NCBI GenBank assembly: GCA_963775625.1
Contig: CAVZJM010000002.1
Coordinates: 62,001 to 126,000, forward strand
DNA: 64,000 nucleotides
Origin: JAIBJN01 sp963775625
GTDB lineage: Bacteria; Actinomycetota; Thermoleophilia; Gaiellales; Gaiellaceae
Direction: 5' to 3'
Shown: positions 51,541 through 60,198 of the stretch, piece by piece
Layout of the letters: each line of letters opens with the position of its first letter
Position numbering within the stretch: the first letter of the stretch is position 1
Made by a program: the position numbers and the translations under genes
Notes under the pieces: model-generated
Database searches by the model: none
What the model saw: the letters and a program-made list of their open reading frames with translations, nothing else
What the model was told of the DNA's origin: nothing

Positions 51541-52631
51541 GTGCGCGGCCGCTACCGCATCCTCCTCGGAGCCACGGCCGGGGTCGGCAAGACCTTCCGA
51601 ATGCTCCAGGAGGGCCAGCAGGCGAAGGCCGACGGCACCGACGTCGTCATCGGCTACCTCGAGCCGCACGCCCGGCCGGAGACGGCGGCGCAGGCGGAAG
51701 GCCTGGAGGTCGTTCCTCGCCGGGGGATCGAGCACGGCGGACTGCGCTGGAGGAGCTGGACACGGACGGGGTCATCCGCCGCGCGCCCCAGGTGGCGCTG
51801 GTCGACGAGCTGGCGCACACGAACGCGCCCGGGTCGAGGAACGCCAAGCGCTACGAGGACATCGAGGAGATTCTCGACGCGGGCATCGACGTCATCTCGA
51901 CGGTCAACGTCCAGCACCTCGAGAGCCTCAACGACCTCGTCTTCGAGCTCACGGGCATCCGGGTGCGCGAGACCTTCCCCGACCGCGTGCTCGACCAGGC
52001 CGACCAGGTGGTGCTCGTCGACCTGACGCCCGAGGAGCTCCAGCTGCGCCTGCGCGCGGGGAAGGTCTACCCCGGCCGCGAGGTCGAGCGGGCGTTGATG
52101 AACTTCTTCAAGCACGAGAACCTGGCTGCGCTCCGCGAGCTCGCTCTGCGGGAAGTGGCCGAGGACGTCGAGGCGCGCCGCCATCCGTCCGCGCTCGACC
52201 CCACCGGCGAGAAGCCGGTCGCCGAGCGGATCCTCGCCCTCATCACCCCGCAGGAGCGCTCGCAGCGCCTGCTCCGCCGCGCGTGGCGCTCCGCCCAGCG
52301 CCTGAGCGCCGAGCTCGACGTCCTCTGGGTGCGCCGCCCCGACCAGCGGCTCGCCGATGCCGACCGCGAGCAGCTCGCCGCGCTGCGGCGGCTGGGCGTC
52401 GTGCTCGGCGCGCACTTCCTCGAGGAGGAGTCCGACGACTTCGTCGAGACCGTCAGGTCGGTCGCCGCCGACCGCGGGACGACGTACGTCTTCATCGGCA
52501 CGCCCGACAGCCGCCGGCGCGAGGAGGTGCTCAAGAGCTCGCTCGTGATGCGGCTGGTACGCGCGCTCCCCGGGATCGACATCCGCATCGTCGCCGACCC
52601 GTCCGAGCGACGTGCCGCGCGGGAACGATGA
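51541..52631 (+). CDS. kdpD: KdpD N-terminal domain as a separate protein, frameshifted
   Basis: Walker A GATAGVGKT (residue about 15), VALVDELAHTNAPGSRNAKR, DVISTVNVQHLESLNDLVFE and a universal-stress-like domain at the end (LDVLWVRRPDQRLADADREQ, YVFIGTPDSRRREEVLKSSL). A missing base near 51741 splits the frame. The protein ends where the KdpD membrane domain would begin; that part is encoded at 44835. TAGATT (51529-51534) covers the kdpB stop and lies six bases before GTG 51541, so it may have its own leaderless promoter. Confidence 0.82.
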
Positions 52632-52798
52632 GCTCTCGCTGCCGCCGAAGCAGCCGAAGTAGCGCCGAGTCCGGGTCGATCTCTCCACAGGAGCCTGCGC
52701 CCATGCGGCTTCGCGGGGGACGTGGCTCTCCCGGCCACTGGTGAGCAGGCCTTCCCCGGCGGTATCTCCGGTCGCGTCACTCGACCGGAAGGAGCAGC

Positions 52799-53746
52799 AT
52801 GAGGATCACACGAATGCGGGCGCTGGCGGCGCTCGCGGCCGTCGGGGCGCTCGCCCTCGCGGCGGGGGCAGCCGTGGCGGTGGGGAAGGACGCCTCGCTG
52901 GCGGCCGTCGAGGCCGACGAGGTCATCCACGCCTGCCGCCACCCGAACGGCGGCTGGGTGCGACTCGTCACCGCCGCGGGCGACTGCCGCGCGCGCGAGC
53001 AGGCGGTCTCCTGGAACGTCGCCGGCCCGGCGGGAGCGCCGGGGCCGGCGGGGCCCCCGGGCCCGAAGGGCGACGCGGGCGCCGGGCTGACCAAGCTCGC
53101 CGACCTCGCCGGGATCGCCTGCACGACCGACGGCGGTGACGCGGGCAAGGTCGAGCTCGACTTCGCCGGCGACGACACGGTGCTCTTCCGCTGCGTCGCA
53201 GGTGGGCCGCCGCCTCCGCCTCCCCCTCCGCCGCCGCCTCCACCGGCCGGCTCGACCCTCGTCCTGAACGAGGTGGACTACGACCAGGTAGGAGCCGACG
53301 GGGACGGCTTCGTCGAGCTGAAGAACACCGGCACGACGGCAGTCGACCTGGCCGGCATCGCGCTCGTCTACGTTGACGGAGCGGACTCGGAGGAGTACGA
53401 CCGCGAGGCCCTCACGGGCACGCTCGACCCAGGCGCGTACCTCGTCGTCGCCGGCGACCCCCAGAACGGCGCGCCAGACGGGCTCGCGCTCGTCGACACG
53501 GACGACGGCGCGCTCCTCGACGCGCTCTCCTACGAGGGCGGCATCACGGCAGCCGTCATCTCCGGGACGACCTACAGCCTCGTCGAAGGGACGATGCTGC
53601 CGGAGACGGTCGCCGACTCGAACGCGGCGGCCGGCTCGCTCAGCCGCATTCCCGACGGCGCCGACACGAGCGACGCCGCGTCCGACTGGGTCTTCACCAC
53701 GACCCTGACGCGCGGCGCCGCCAACGTGGCCACGACGGCGCCCTGA
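52799..53746 (+). CDS. Secreted collagen-like, proline-rich, lamin-tail-like protein, 315 aa
   Basis: Signal peptide (residues 1-28). A Cys-containing head (VIHACRHPNGGWVRLVTAAG, DCRA) is followed by a short collagen-type Gly-X-Y run (PAGAPGPAGPPGPKGDAG), a second Cys pair region, a run of 13 prolines and then a lamin-tail-like domain (LVLNEVDYDQVGADGDGFVE, LDPGAYLVVAGDPQNG). Probably located at the surface or released. GGAAGGAGCAGC precedes ATG. Confidence 0.8.
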   Translation: MRITRMRALAALAAVGALALAAGAAVAVGKDASLAAVEADEVIHACRHPNGGWVRLVTAAGDCRAREQAVSWNVAGPAGAPGPAGPPGPKGDAGAGLTKLADLAGIACTTDGGDAGKVELDFAGDDTVLFRCVAGGPPPPPPPPPPPPPAGSTLVLNEVDYDQVGADGDGFVELKNTGTTAVDLAGIALVYVDGADSEEYDREALTGTLDPGAYLVVAGDPQNGAPDGLALVDTDDGALLDALSYEGGITAAVISGTTYSLVEGTMLPETVADSNAAAGSLSRIPDGADTSDAASDWVFTTTLTRGAANVATTAP

Positions 53747-53752
53747 GGCGAG

Positions 53753-53783
53753 GAGGGGCGGCCGGAGTCGTCGGCCGCCCCTC
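53753..53783. terminator. Hairpin terminator
   Basis: GAGGGGCGGCCG - gagtcgt - CGGCCGCCCCTC, twelve pairs, just after the stop at 53746. No T-run. Confidence 0.6.
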
Positions 53784-53847
53784 AGCCTGGCGCTCCTTGG
53801 CCGAGCGCTGAGCACCGGCGGCAGGGAGGACTGCTTAGGATCCTCCG

Positions 53848-54714
53848 GTGGACATCGTCCTCGCGATCGTCGCCGCCTTCCTCTTCGCGCTCGGGCTGGT
53901 CCTCCAGGAGAAGTCGGCGTCCACGCTCCCGGGCGAGGCCGTCGGCACCGGATTCCTCGTCCGTCTCGCCCATGAGCCCCTGTGGCTCTTGGGCGGTCTC
54001 GCCCAGGCGGCAGGCTTCGTCGCGCAGGCGATCGCCCTCGGCATCGGCCGCATGGTGGTCGTGCAGCCGCTCCTGATCCTTTCGATCGTGTTCGCGCTCC
54101 CGCTCGGGCGGCTGCTCGAGGGCCGGCGGATCAAGCGGAACGAGTGGATCGGGGCCGCAATGGTGACGATCGGCCTCGCGGTGCTCTTGATCGCGGCCAA
54201 GACCGACCAAGGCTCCGACGACGCGCCCTTCGCCCGTTGGGCGATCGTCGGCGGCGTCACAGGGGGGATCGCGGTCGTGCTCTTCCTGCTCGCGCGCGGC
54301 CGCGAGCCGAGCCTGCGGGCCGCGCTCCTCGGGACCGCCGGCGGCATTCTCTTCGGCCTCGCGGCGGCGTTGACCAAGACGGTCGTCTCCAACTTCGACG
54401 AGGGCTTCGTCGCCATCGTCACGGACTGGCACCTGTACGCCATGATCGTGCTCAGCGTGGCCGCCTTCTGGCTCGAGCAGGCCGCCCTGCAGACCGGTGC
54501 GCTCGCCCCGGCGGTGGCGACGACGATGGCCTTCGACGCGCTCTCGAGCCTCGTCTTCGGCATCGTCGTGTTCGACGAGGCCCTGCACGAGACCGCCTTC
54601 GGCTACATCGTCACCGGGCTCTCGCTCGCGACGGCGCTGCTCGGGCTCGTTCTGATCGCGCGCGCGAAAGCGGCCGCGACGCTGCGACCCGACCCGGCCG
54701 ACACCCCTGCCTGA
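53848..54714 (+). CDS. DMT-superfamily (EamA-like) transporter, 288 aa
   Basis: Nine to ten membrane helices in two repeats (VLAIVAAFLFALGLVLQEKS ... ALGIGRMVVVQPLLILSIVF; AALLGTAGGILFGLAAALTK ... VATTMAFDALSSLVFGIVVF). It resembles the magnesium/NIPA-like branch of DMT. Substrate unknown. TAGGAT lies six bases before GTG 53848 (leaderless). Confidence 0.82.
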   Translation: MDIVLAIVAAFLFALGLVLQEKSASTLPGEAVGTGFLVRLAHEPLWLLGGLAQAAGFVAQAIALGIGRMVVVQPLLILSIVFALPLGRLLEGRRIKRNEWIGAAMVTIGLAVLLIAAKTDQGSDDAPFARWAIVGGVTGGIAVVLFLLARGREPSLRAALLGTAGGILFGLAAALTKTVVSNFDEGFVAIVTDWHLYAMIVLSVAAFWLEQAALQTGALAPAVATTMAFDALSSLVFGIVVFDEALHETAFGYIVTGLSLATALLGLVLIARAKAAATLRPDPADTPA

Positions 54715-54718
54715 GCTC

Positions 54719-55963
54719 TTAGCCGGCGGCCTCGAGGATGCGCCGGGCCACGCTCGTCCAGCTCCAGAGCTCGGCGGCCGCCTTCCGCGCCGCCGTGCGT
54801 AGCGCCTGGCGCTCCTCGGAGCCGAGCGCGAGCTGATCCTGGAGGTGGGCCTTCAGCTCGGCGGCGTCCTCGTTCGGGAAGGCCGGCAGGTGCCGGAGCT
54901 CGGCCGGGTAGAAGCGCTCGAGCCCCTCGGCGATCTCGGCGAGCCCGGAGTGGTTCGCCACGATCGGCGGGCAGCCGGCGGCGGCCGACTCGGCCGCGAC
55001 CATGCCGAAGGCCTCGGGGAAGATCGACGGCACGACCGACGCGTCGGCGAGGGCGAGCAGGTGCACGAGATGACGGTGCTCGAGCGGGCCGGTGAAGAGG
55101 ACGTCGAGGCCCTCGGCCAGGCGCTCGAGCTCGGCGCGGTAGTCGCCGAAGCCGACGATCACCGCCCGCGCGTCGATTCCGCGGAGCGCTTCGAAGAGGA
55201 CCTGCACGCCCTTGTTCTCGATCAGCTTCCCGAAGTAGACGACGGTGGACCGATCGCCCGCGAGGAAAGCCACCAGGCGCTCGGCGTTGCCCTCGTCGGG
55301 GAGCCGTTCGTTGGCGTTCCCGGGGTTGGGCGGGTCCTTCCGGGACTCCACGAGGAGCGCCGCCAGGGCCTTCTCCTTCGGGGCCGGCTGCCAGAGCTCG
55401 ACGTCGACGCCGGGCGGGATCTCGTGCACGCGCTCCGTCTGCCCGCAGACCTCGGCGACGACCTCCCGGATGTGCTCGGAGCCGACGATGGTCGCGACGT
55501 CCCCGGAGAGCGCCTCCTGCCCCCACGCAGAGAGCTCGGCGTTCCCCCGCATCGAGTACTCGAGCTCGGAGCCGTGCGCCTTGACGACGTAGCGCGCGCC
55601 GACCGCCTTTCCCACCGGGCCGCCCATCAGCACGTGGTTGACGAAGACGAAGTCGGCCGGCAGACGCTCCCGAATGGACGCCGCGTTGGTCTCGACCCAG
55701 GCGTCCAGCTGCGCCCGCGTGGAGTCCTGAACGCGCTTGACCTCGTAGCCGTCGTACTCGTCGAGGACGAAGACCGGCAGGAACCCGCCCACGTCGGGGC
55801 GCACCGTCTCGGCGCCGCCGAGGTCGAACCGCTCAGGGTGCGGCTCCTGCGAGAAGACGACGACGTCGTGGCCCTCGCGGCTCCACTCGCGGGCGAGCTG
55901 GCGCGCGTAGATGTTCGAGCCCGTGCCCCCGAGGAGGTAGCCGTGCCAGACGAAGATCCGCAT
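54719..55963 (-). CDS. GT4 glycosyltransferase, 414 aa
   Basis: GT-B fold: N-terminal HGYLLGGTGSNIYARQLARE, central VVKAHGSELEYS, nucleotide-sugar site FGKLIENKGVQVLFEALRGI and the GT4 motif PSIFPEAFGMVAAESAAAGC (E-x7-E). It transfers a hexose from a nucleotide sugar. AAAGGAG stands eight bases before ATG 55963. Last gene of the minus-strand surface-glycan cluster, about 19 bases after the deacetylase. Confidence 0.9.
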   Translation of the reverse strand: MRIFVWHGYLLGGTGSNIYARQLAREWSREGHDVVVFSQEPHPERFDLGGAETVRPDVGGFLPVFVLDEYDGYEVKRVQDSTRAQLDAWVETNAASIRERLPADFVFVNHVLMGGPVGKAVGARYVVKAHGSELEYSMRGNAELSAWGQEALSGDVATIVGSEHIREVVAEVCGQTERVHEIPPGVDVELWQPAPKEKALAALLVESRKDPPNPGNANERLPDEGNAERLVAFLAGDRSTVVYFGKLIENKGVQVLFEALRGIDARAVIVGFGDYRAELERLAEGLDVLFTGPLEHRHLVHLLALADASVVPSIFPEAFGMVAAESAAAGCPPIVANHSGLAEIAEGLERFYPAELRHLPAFPNEDAAELKAHLQDQLALGSEERQALRTAARKAAAELWSWTSVARRILEAAG

Positions 55964-55982
55964 CAAGAACTCCTTTCGAGCC

Positions 55983-56732
55983 CTACGGCACCGCGAAGCC
56001 GCTGCGCTCGATCATCTCCGGGATCGTCACGAACTCGTAGCCCTCCTGCTCCTTCCACTGCTGCAGGATGAGGTCGGCCGCGGCCACCGAGTGGCTGCGG
56101 TCCCAGCCCATCGCGATGTTGCACCCGTCGTGGAGGAGGATGACGTGGCCGCCTCCGCGGGCCTGCTTCTCGACCCTGCGCATGATCCGCTCCGTCGTCA
56201 CCTTCTTCTCCCAGTCCCAGAGCGTGACCGACCAGAGGATCGGCACGTAGCCCTCGTCCCAGAGGACGCGCAGAGTGCCGGGCCGGCGGCGGCCGTACGG
56301 CGGGCGCATGATGCGGTGGCCGTTGACGCGCGCCATCTCGACTCCGGCTTCCTCGATCGCCCGCGTCGTGTCCCGCAGCTCGCGCCGGATCGTCTCGTCG
56401 GTGTGGAGAGGCATGGTCACGTGGGTATAGGTGTGGTTCCCGACCGCGTGGCCCGCGTCGGCCACCTGCTTCAGGAGGGACGGCTGCTCGCGCGCGTAGT
56501 GGCCGACGGAGAAGAAGGTCGCCTTGACGCCGTGCTTGTCCAGCACCTCGAGGAGCTGGGGCGTCCACGCCGTGTTGGGTCCGTCGTCGAAGGTGAGCGC
56601 CATCAGCTTGCCGCTCCCCGGCGTGCCGACGAACGACTTCCCGAATCCCTGGCCCTTCGGCGAGATCGCGTTGTAGGTCCCCCAGCCGGCGGCGCCGGCG
56701 GCCGCGCCGAGCGCGAGCGGCCACGTTCTCAT
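55983..56732 (-). CDS. Polysaccharide deacetylase (CE4), 249 aa
   Basis: N-terminal membrane anchor or signal (TWPLALGAAAGAAGWGTYNA). NodB domain: motif 1 MALTFDDGPN (Asp-Asp), motif 2 GNHTYTHVTM (H-x3-H), motif 3 RIMRPPYGRRRPG, motif 4 ILWSVTLWDW and motif 5 HVILLHDGCN. All metal and catalytic residues are present. It removes acetyl groups from GlcNAc polymers at the envelope. ATG 56732 overlaps the upstream stop. Confidence 0.9.
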   Translation of the reverse strand: MRTWPLALGAAAGAAGWGTYNAISPKGQGFGKSFVGTPGSGKLMALTFDDGPNTAWTPQLLEVLDKHGVKATFFSVGHYAREQPSLLKQVADAGHAVGNHTYTHVTMPLHTDETIRRELRDTTRAIEEAGVEMARVNGHRIMRPPYGRRRPGTLRVLWDEGYVPILWSVTLWDWEKKVTTERIMRRVEKQARGGGHVILLHDGCNIAMGWDRSHSVAAADLILQQWKEQEGYEFVTIPEMIERSGFAVP

Positions 56733-57430
56733 GTCGTTCTCCCTTCGTTGTCGAAGTGCAGGACCGGATCGCCACCGGCCCACGCCTCCCCGGGCGCCGG
56801 GGGAGGGTAGGTGTGAACCGCGCCGCGGTCGTCGTCCCCCGGCCGGCGCATGTTCCTGTACCAGCGGTGGTAGAGCGGGGCCGCGAGAACGGTCAGGGCG
56901 ACGAGGACGGCGAGACCGGCGAGCATCCAGAGGTGGCGCCGGAGGGGCTCGACGGCCCCGGCGGCCCAGGCGGACAGGCCCGCGAGCACGAGCGAGAGCG
57001 CGATGCCGGCGTAGTAGTCGAGCGGGAACCGCCACAGCCACGGCACCTCGAACCACCAGACCTTCCCGCGCTCGAACCGTTTGACCGTGTAGGCGGGGTT
57101 GAGCACGAACCAGAGGTAGTCCCAGACGACGGCGAGCGCGAAGAAGGTCGCCAGCGTGCGCAGCTCGCCGGCGAGCGTCCAGTCGACGCCCATGACGTAG
57201 GGAAGGTGGAGCACGACCAGCGGGATCGTGAACGCCCAGACGTGGTAGCCCGTGAGCGGCCGCCGGCCCATCGCCACGCCGTAGACGCGCCCCACCAGCC
57301 CGCGGCTTCGCCACCAGGTGGGCAGGCGCTCGGCCCAGCCCCAGCCGCCCTCGATCTCGATCTCGATCGCCGCCAGGCCGAAGGCCCACGCGAAGAGGAG
57401 CAGCGTGCGCCCGAGCTCGAGCTCGCTCAC
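56729..57430 (-). CDS. Multi-pass membrane protein, 233 aa
   Basis: Five to six hydrophobic segments (LLLFAWAFGLAAIEIEI, GYHVWAFTIPLVVLHLPYVM, LATFFALAVVWDYLWFVLNP, LAGLAVLVALTVLAAPLYHR) with conserved Trp and Asn between them. No known family is recognised with certainty. GTG 57430 overlaps the glycosyltransferase stop and its own stop overlaps the deacetylase start, so it is part of one unit. Confidence 0.75.
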   Translation of the reverse strand: MSELELGRTLLLFAWAFGLAAIEIEIEGGWGWAERLPTWWRSRGLVGRVYGVAMGRRPLTGYHVWAFTIPLVVLHLPYVMGVDWTLAGELRTLATFFALAVVWDYLWFVLNPAYTVKRFERGKVWWFEVPWLWRFPLDYYAGIALSLVLAGLSAWAAGAVEPLRRHLWMLAGLAVLVALTVLAAPLYHRWYRNMRRPGDDDRGAVHTYPPPAPGEAWAGGDPVLHFDNEGRTT

Positions 57431-58498
57431 CGGCGCCGCCCGGCCGCAAGCCCGGCCACGAGGCCGTCGATCGCGGCGAGCGCCTCGGCGTTTCCGTCCT
57501 GGTCGTAGCCGGCGAGCGCCTCCTCGTGCGCCGGCTCGCGCGTCGAGGAACCGTTCGAGCGCGGCCTCGTCCAGGCTCGAGGCACCGGTGCCGAAGCCGC
57601 ACCGCTCGAGGTAGCGGGCGTTCATCTCCTGCTCGAACTGCCCGGCGAGGGGGAGCGCGAGCATGGGCTTGCGCAGGTAGACGGCCTCGCTCATCAGCGA
57701 GTAGCCGGCCGAGCCGACGATTCCCCGGGCCGTCCGCAGGTCGTCGATAAAGGCCTCGTTGGCGAACGGGCGGTAGCTGAGCGAGCCCTCCTGCACCTCC
57801 TCGGTGAGCCCGTCCCGCGCTCCGTAGACGTGGCTCGGGACGCCGCTGGCCTCGAGCGCCGCGATCGCGGTCTCGCTGATGCGGCCGTAGACGAGCAGGT
57901 GGTCGCCGCGCTCCGGCTTCGCCGCGAGGATCTCGGCGCGGAGAAGGGATGGCACGAGCGTGGTTCGCTTCTTCCGAATCGGCGGGGTGAAGAACGTGGT
58001 GATGACGTAGTGGCTCGCGCGCGGGAGCTTGGCGTAGACGAACGCGCGAGCGGTCTCGTAGTCGCGGCGCACGCCCGCGAGGATCTCCCCGTCGTGCTTG
58101 CAGCGGTCGACCATCTGGATGTTGTCGACGGAGAGCACCGGCTTCCGATGCGACTTCGCGAAGAGGTACGTGAAGCCGTCGAAGTCGGTGATGACCAGGT
58201 CCGGGGCAAAGGACCTGGCGATCGCGGCGCCGCGATGCCAGTCGCCCGGGACGCCCTTCAGCCCACCGCGGACGTTCGCGGTGAGCGTCTTCCAGGTGTT
58301 CACCGTGCCGTGCTCGAGAACGAAGGAGGTGCCCCAGATCTCCTCGACGTCGGGCAGATGCTCGCGCAGGTACGGAAGCGCCCGGCCGGACGCGACCATC
58401 TTGACCTCGTGCCCCTCGTCGAGCAGGTGCGCGGCCACCACTCGGGAGCGCGTGGCATGGCCGAGGCCTTCCCCGACGGCGCCGTAGAGGATCCGCAC
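57427..58498 (-). CDS. Glycosyltransferase (MJ1255/TIGR00661-like), frameshifted near its end
   Basis: GT-B/GT28-type: MRILYGAVGEGLGHATRSRV, VAAHLLDEGHEVKMVASGRA, ITDFDGFTYLFAKSHRKPVL and the donor site SAGYSLMSEAVYLRKPMLAL, then EQEMNARYLERCGFGTGASS. Near 57545 an extra base changes the frame; read through it the tail is AHEEALAGYDQDGNAEALAA and stops at 57427, overlapping the next gene. Similar genes sit with membrane proteins and deacetylases in archaeal and actinobacterial envelope clusters. Confidence 0.82.
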
Positions 58499-58523
58499 GG
58501 CGCGAGCCTAGCGCAGCAGGGTT

Positions 58524-59276
58524 CTAGTCGGTCTCCGGCGCGCTCGGCGCGCCGCCGATCAGGTCGAGGAGCTTCTTCGTCTTCGCCCCCCAGCGCGCGT
58601 CGTGCTTGCGCTGGCGGGCCTCGGCCCGCAGCCGCCGCTTGCTTCCGGGCTTGTAGAAGACCCGTGCCCACGGAGAGTGCGGCTTGGCGAGCCGCATCGC
58701 GCCGACCATCGCGATGAACGGGACGAACATGGCGGCGAGCCCCGTGAGCAGCTTGGCCTTGAGCAGGACGACGATCATGAGGGAGACGTGAATTGCCAGG
58801 ACAACCATGAACACCCAGCGGGTGGAGTCGGCGGCCGTGTCGGCGTCGAACGGAATCACATGGAGGAGAACGAGGACGCCGACGGTGAGCGCGATGATCA
58901 CCGCGTCGATCGACGCGCGCCCCTCGTCCGACCAGTAGACGTCGTCGAGGCGGAAGACGAGCGCGAACTCGTCGAGGATCAGCGCGGCGCCGGAGCCGAA
59001 CACGGCGCAGACGAGGAGCTCGAAGAGGTTGTCCACCGGCTCGAAGCCGATGATCAGCGCCCCGGAGGCGAGGGCGAGAACGATGCCGACCACGACGTGG
59101 TGGAGGTGGACGCCGTGGACGCTGCCGCTGCCCCAGCCCCGGACGCGGGCGGCACGCGTGTACCCGCGTGTGATGGCGAAGCAGATGAGGAACGCCACGA
59201 GCGCGACGAAGATCGGCTCCCGGCCTGCCTCGTAGACCGACGTCTCGTAGCCCGGAATGAACCGGAAGAGGTTCAC
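58524..59276 (-). CDS. Integral membrane protein, 250 aa
   Basis: Six to seven helices (IFVALVAFLICFAITRGYTR, HHVVVGIVLALASGALIIGF, LLVCAVFGSGAALILDEFAL, IDAVIIALTVGVLVLLHVIP) and a basic C-terminal tail (GSKRRLRAEARQRKHDARWG). The HGVHLHHVVVG stretch is conserved in a family of actinobacterial membrane proteins of unknown role. First gene of the minus-strand cluster, 25 bases before the glycosyltransferase. Confidence 0.75.
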   Translation of the reverse strand: MNLFRFIPGYETSVYEAGREPIFVALVAFLICFAITRGYTRAARVRGWGSGSVHGVHLHHVVVGIVLALASGALIIGFEPVDNLFELLVCAVFGSGAALILDEFALVFRLDDVYWSDEGRASIDAVIIALTVGVLVLLHVIPFDADTAADSTRWVFMVVLAIHVSLMIVVLLKAKLLTGLAAMFVPFIAMVGAMRLAKPHSPWARVFYKPGSKRRLRAEARQRKHDARWGAKTKKLLDLIGGAPSAPETD

Positions 59277-59364
59277 ACGTGAAAGTCTGCCACGCCCGGG
59301 AGCCTGCGACAGTCGTGGGCTCTTGCTCTAAGGTGACCGCTCGAGGCTGCGAACGAGCACGCCA

Positions 59365-60198
59365 ATGGCCGAGCATCCGCGCACATCCGACGAGCGGGCG
59401 GCGCGGCGCGCCCAGCTCCGCCGGCGCTACCGCAGGCGGCGCCTCACGGCGCTTGCCGTCGTCCTCGCCGGTCTCGTCGCGGTGGGCGCCCTCCTCGCCG
59501 GCTTCGTGTTCGGCGGCAAGCCGGTCCAGGCCTCGCAGCAGCTCGGCGCGTCGACCGTCTGCGAGCCGACCGGGCCCTCCCAGACCGTGAAGCCGGGCTG
59601 GCTGACGGCACGCCGACAGACGGTGCTCGTCGACTCCGTGCTGCTCGGCGGGAAGCCGGCGCTGCGGGAGACGTTCAAGCGCTGGAGGCTCCGATTCGTC
59701 GGCGAGCCGGCGATCATGCTGCCCGCCATGGAGGAACGCATCGCTGCGAAGCGACGCGTCGCGCGCCTCGTCGTGCTCGGCATCGGCTACAACTCGATCT
59801 GGGAGCGAAGGCGCCGGAACTACGGGACCTGGGCGCGGAAGTTCGACAGGGAGGCGAAGAAGCTGCTCTCAACCTTGCGTCGGAAGGGAGCACGGCAGTT
59901 CGTCTGGGTGACGCTCCGCGACGCGCGGCGCGCGGTGATCCCCTCCTCGGCGCAGTGGCAGCACGACCGCTACGCCTGGTACTTCCCGTACGTCAACGAG
60001 CGCCTGCGCCGTCTGGGCCGGGCCCGCGACGATCTCGTGCTGGCGCGCTGGGACCGGGTCTCGAACCGCACCGGTCTCACCTACGACGCCATTCACCTGA
60101 ACCCCGAGGGCGCCGCCCTGATGGCCCGCACGATCCGAGCCGCGATCCGGGCGGAAGGCGAGCGACAGACCGAGGTGGTTCCTCCCGTTGGCTGCTAG
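59365..60198 (+). CDS. Membrane-anchored SGNH/GDSL-like protein, 277 aa
   Basis: A basic N-terminus and one helix (LTALAVVLAGLVAVGALLAG) anchor it outside. The SGNH-like domain has VLVDSVLLGGKPALRE (nucleophile Ser block), VVLGIGYNSIWERRR (block III Asn), FVWVTLRD and YDAIHLNPEGAALMA (Asp-x-x-His block). It may act on acyl groups of envelope polymers. The stop abuts the response-regulator start, so the two-component genes belong to the same unit. Confidence 0.8.
   Translation: MAEHPRTSDERAARRAQLRRRYRRRRLTALAVVLAGLVAVGALLAGFVFGGKPVQASQQLGASTVCEPTGPSQTVKPGWLTARRQTVLVDSVLLGGKPALRETFKRWRLRFVGEPAIMLPAMEERIAAKRRVARLVVLGIGYNSIWERRRRNYGTWARKFDREAKKLLSTLRRKGARQFVWVTLRDARRAVIPSSAQWQHDRYAWYFPYVNERLRRLGRARDDLVLARWDRVSNRTGLTYDAIHLNPEGAALMARTIRAAIRAEGERQTEVVPPVGC

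Noticed and set aside
52640..52798. Possible c-di-GMP (GEMM-type) riboswitch before the collagen-like gene
   Set aside because: A segment like GGGGGACGTGGC and a later CCCCGGCGGTATC recall the motif, but the required GNRA tetraloop and receptor and the AAACC segment are not found. A covariance-model search would decide.
56731..57084. Plus-strand frames over the glycan cluster
   Set aside because: They are Arg/Pro-rich antisense frames caused by high GC; the minus-strand genes have overlapping starts and stops and clear domains.
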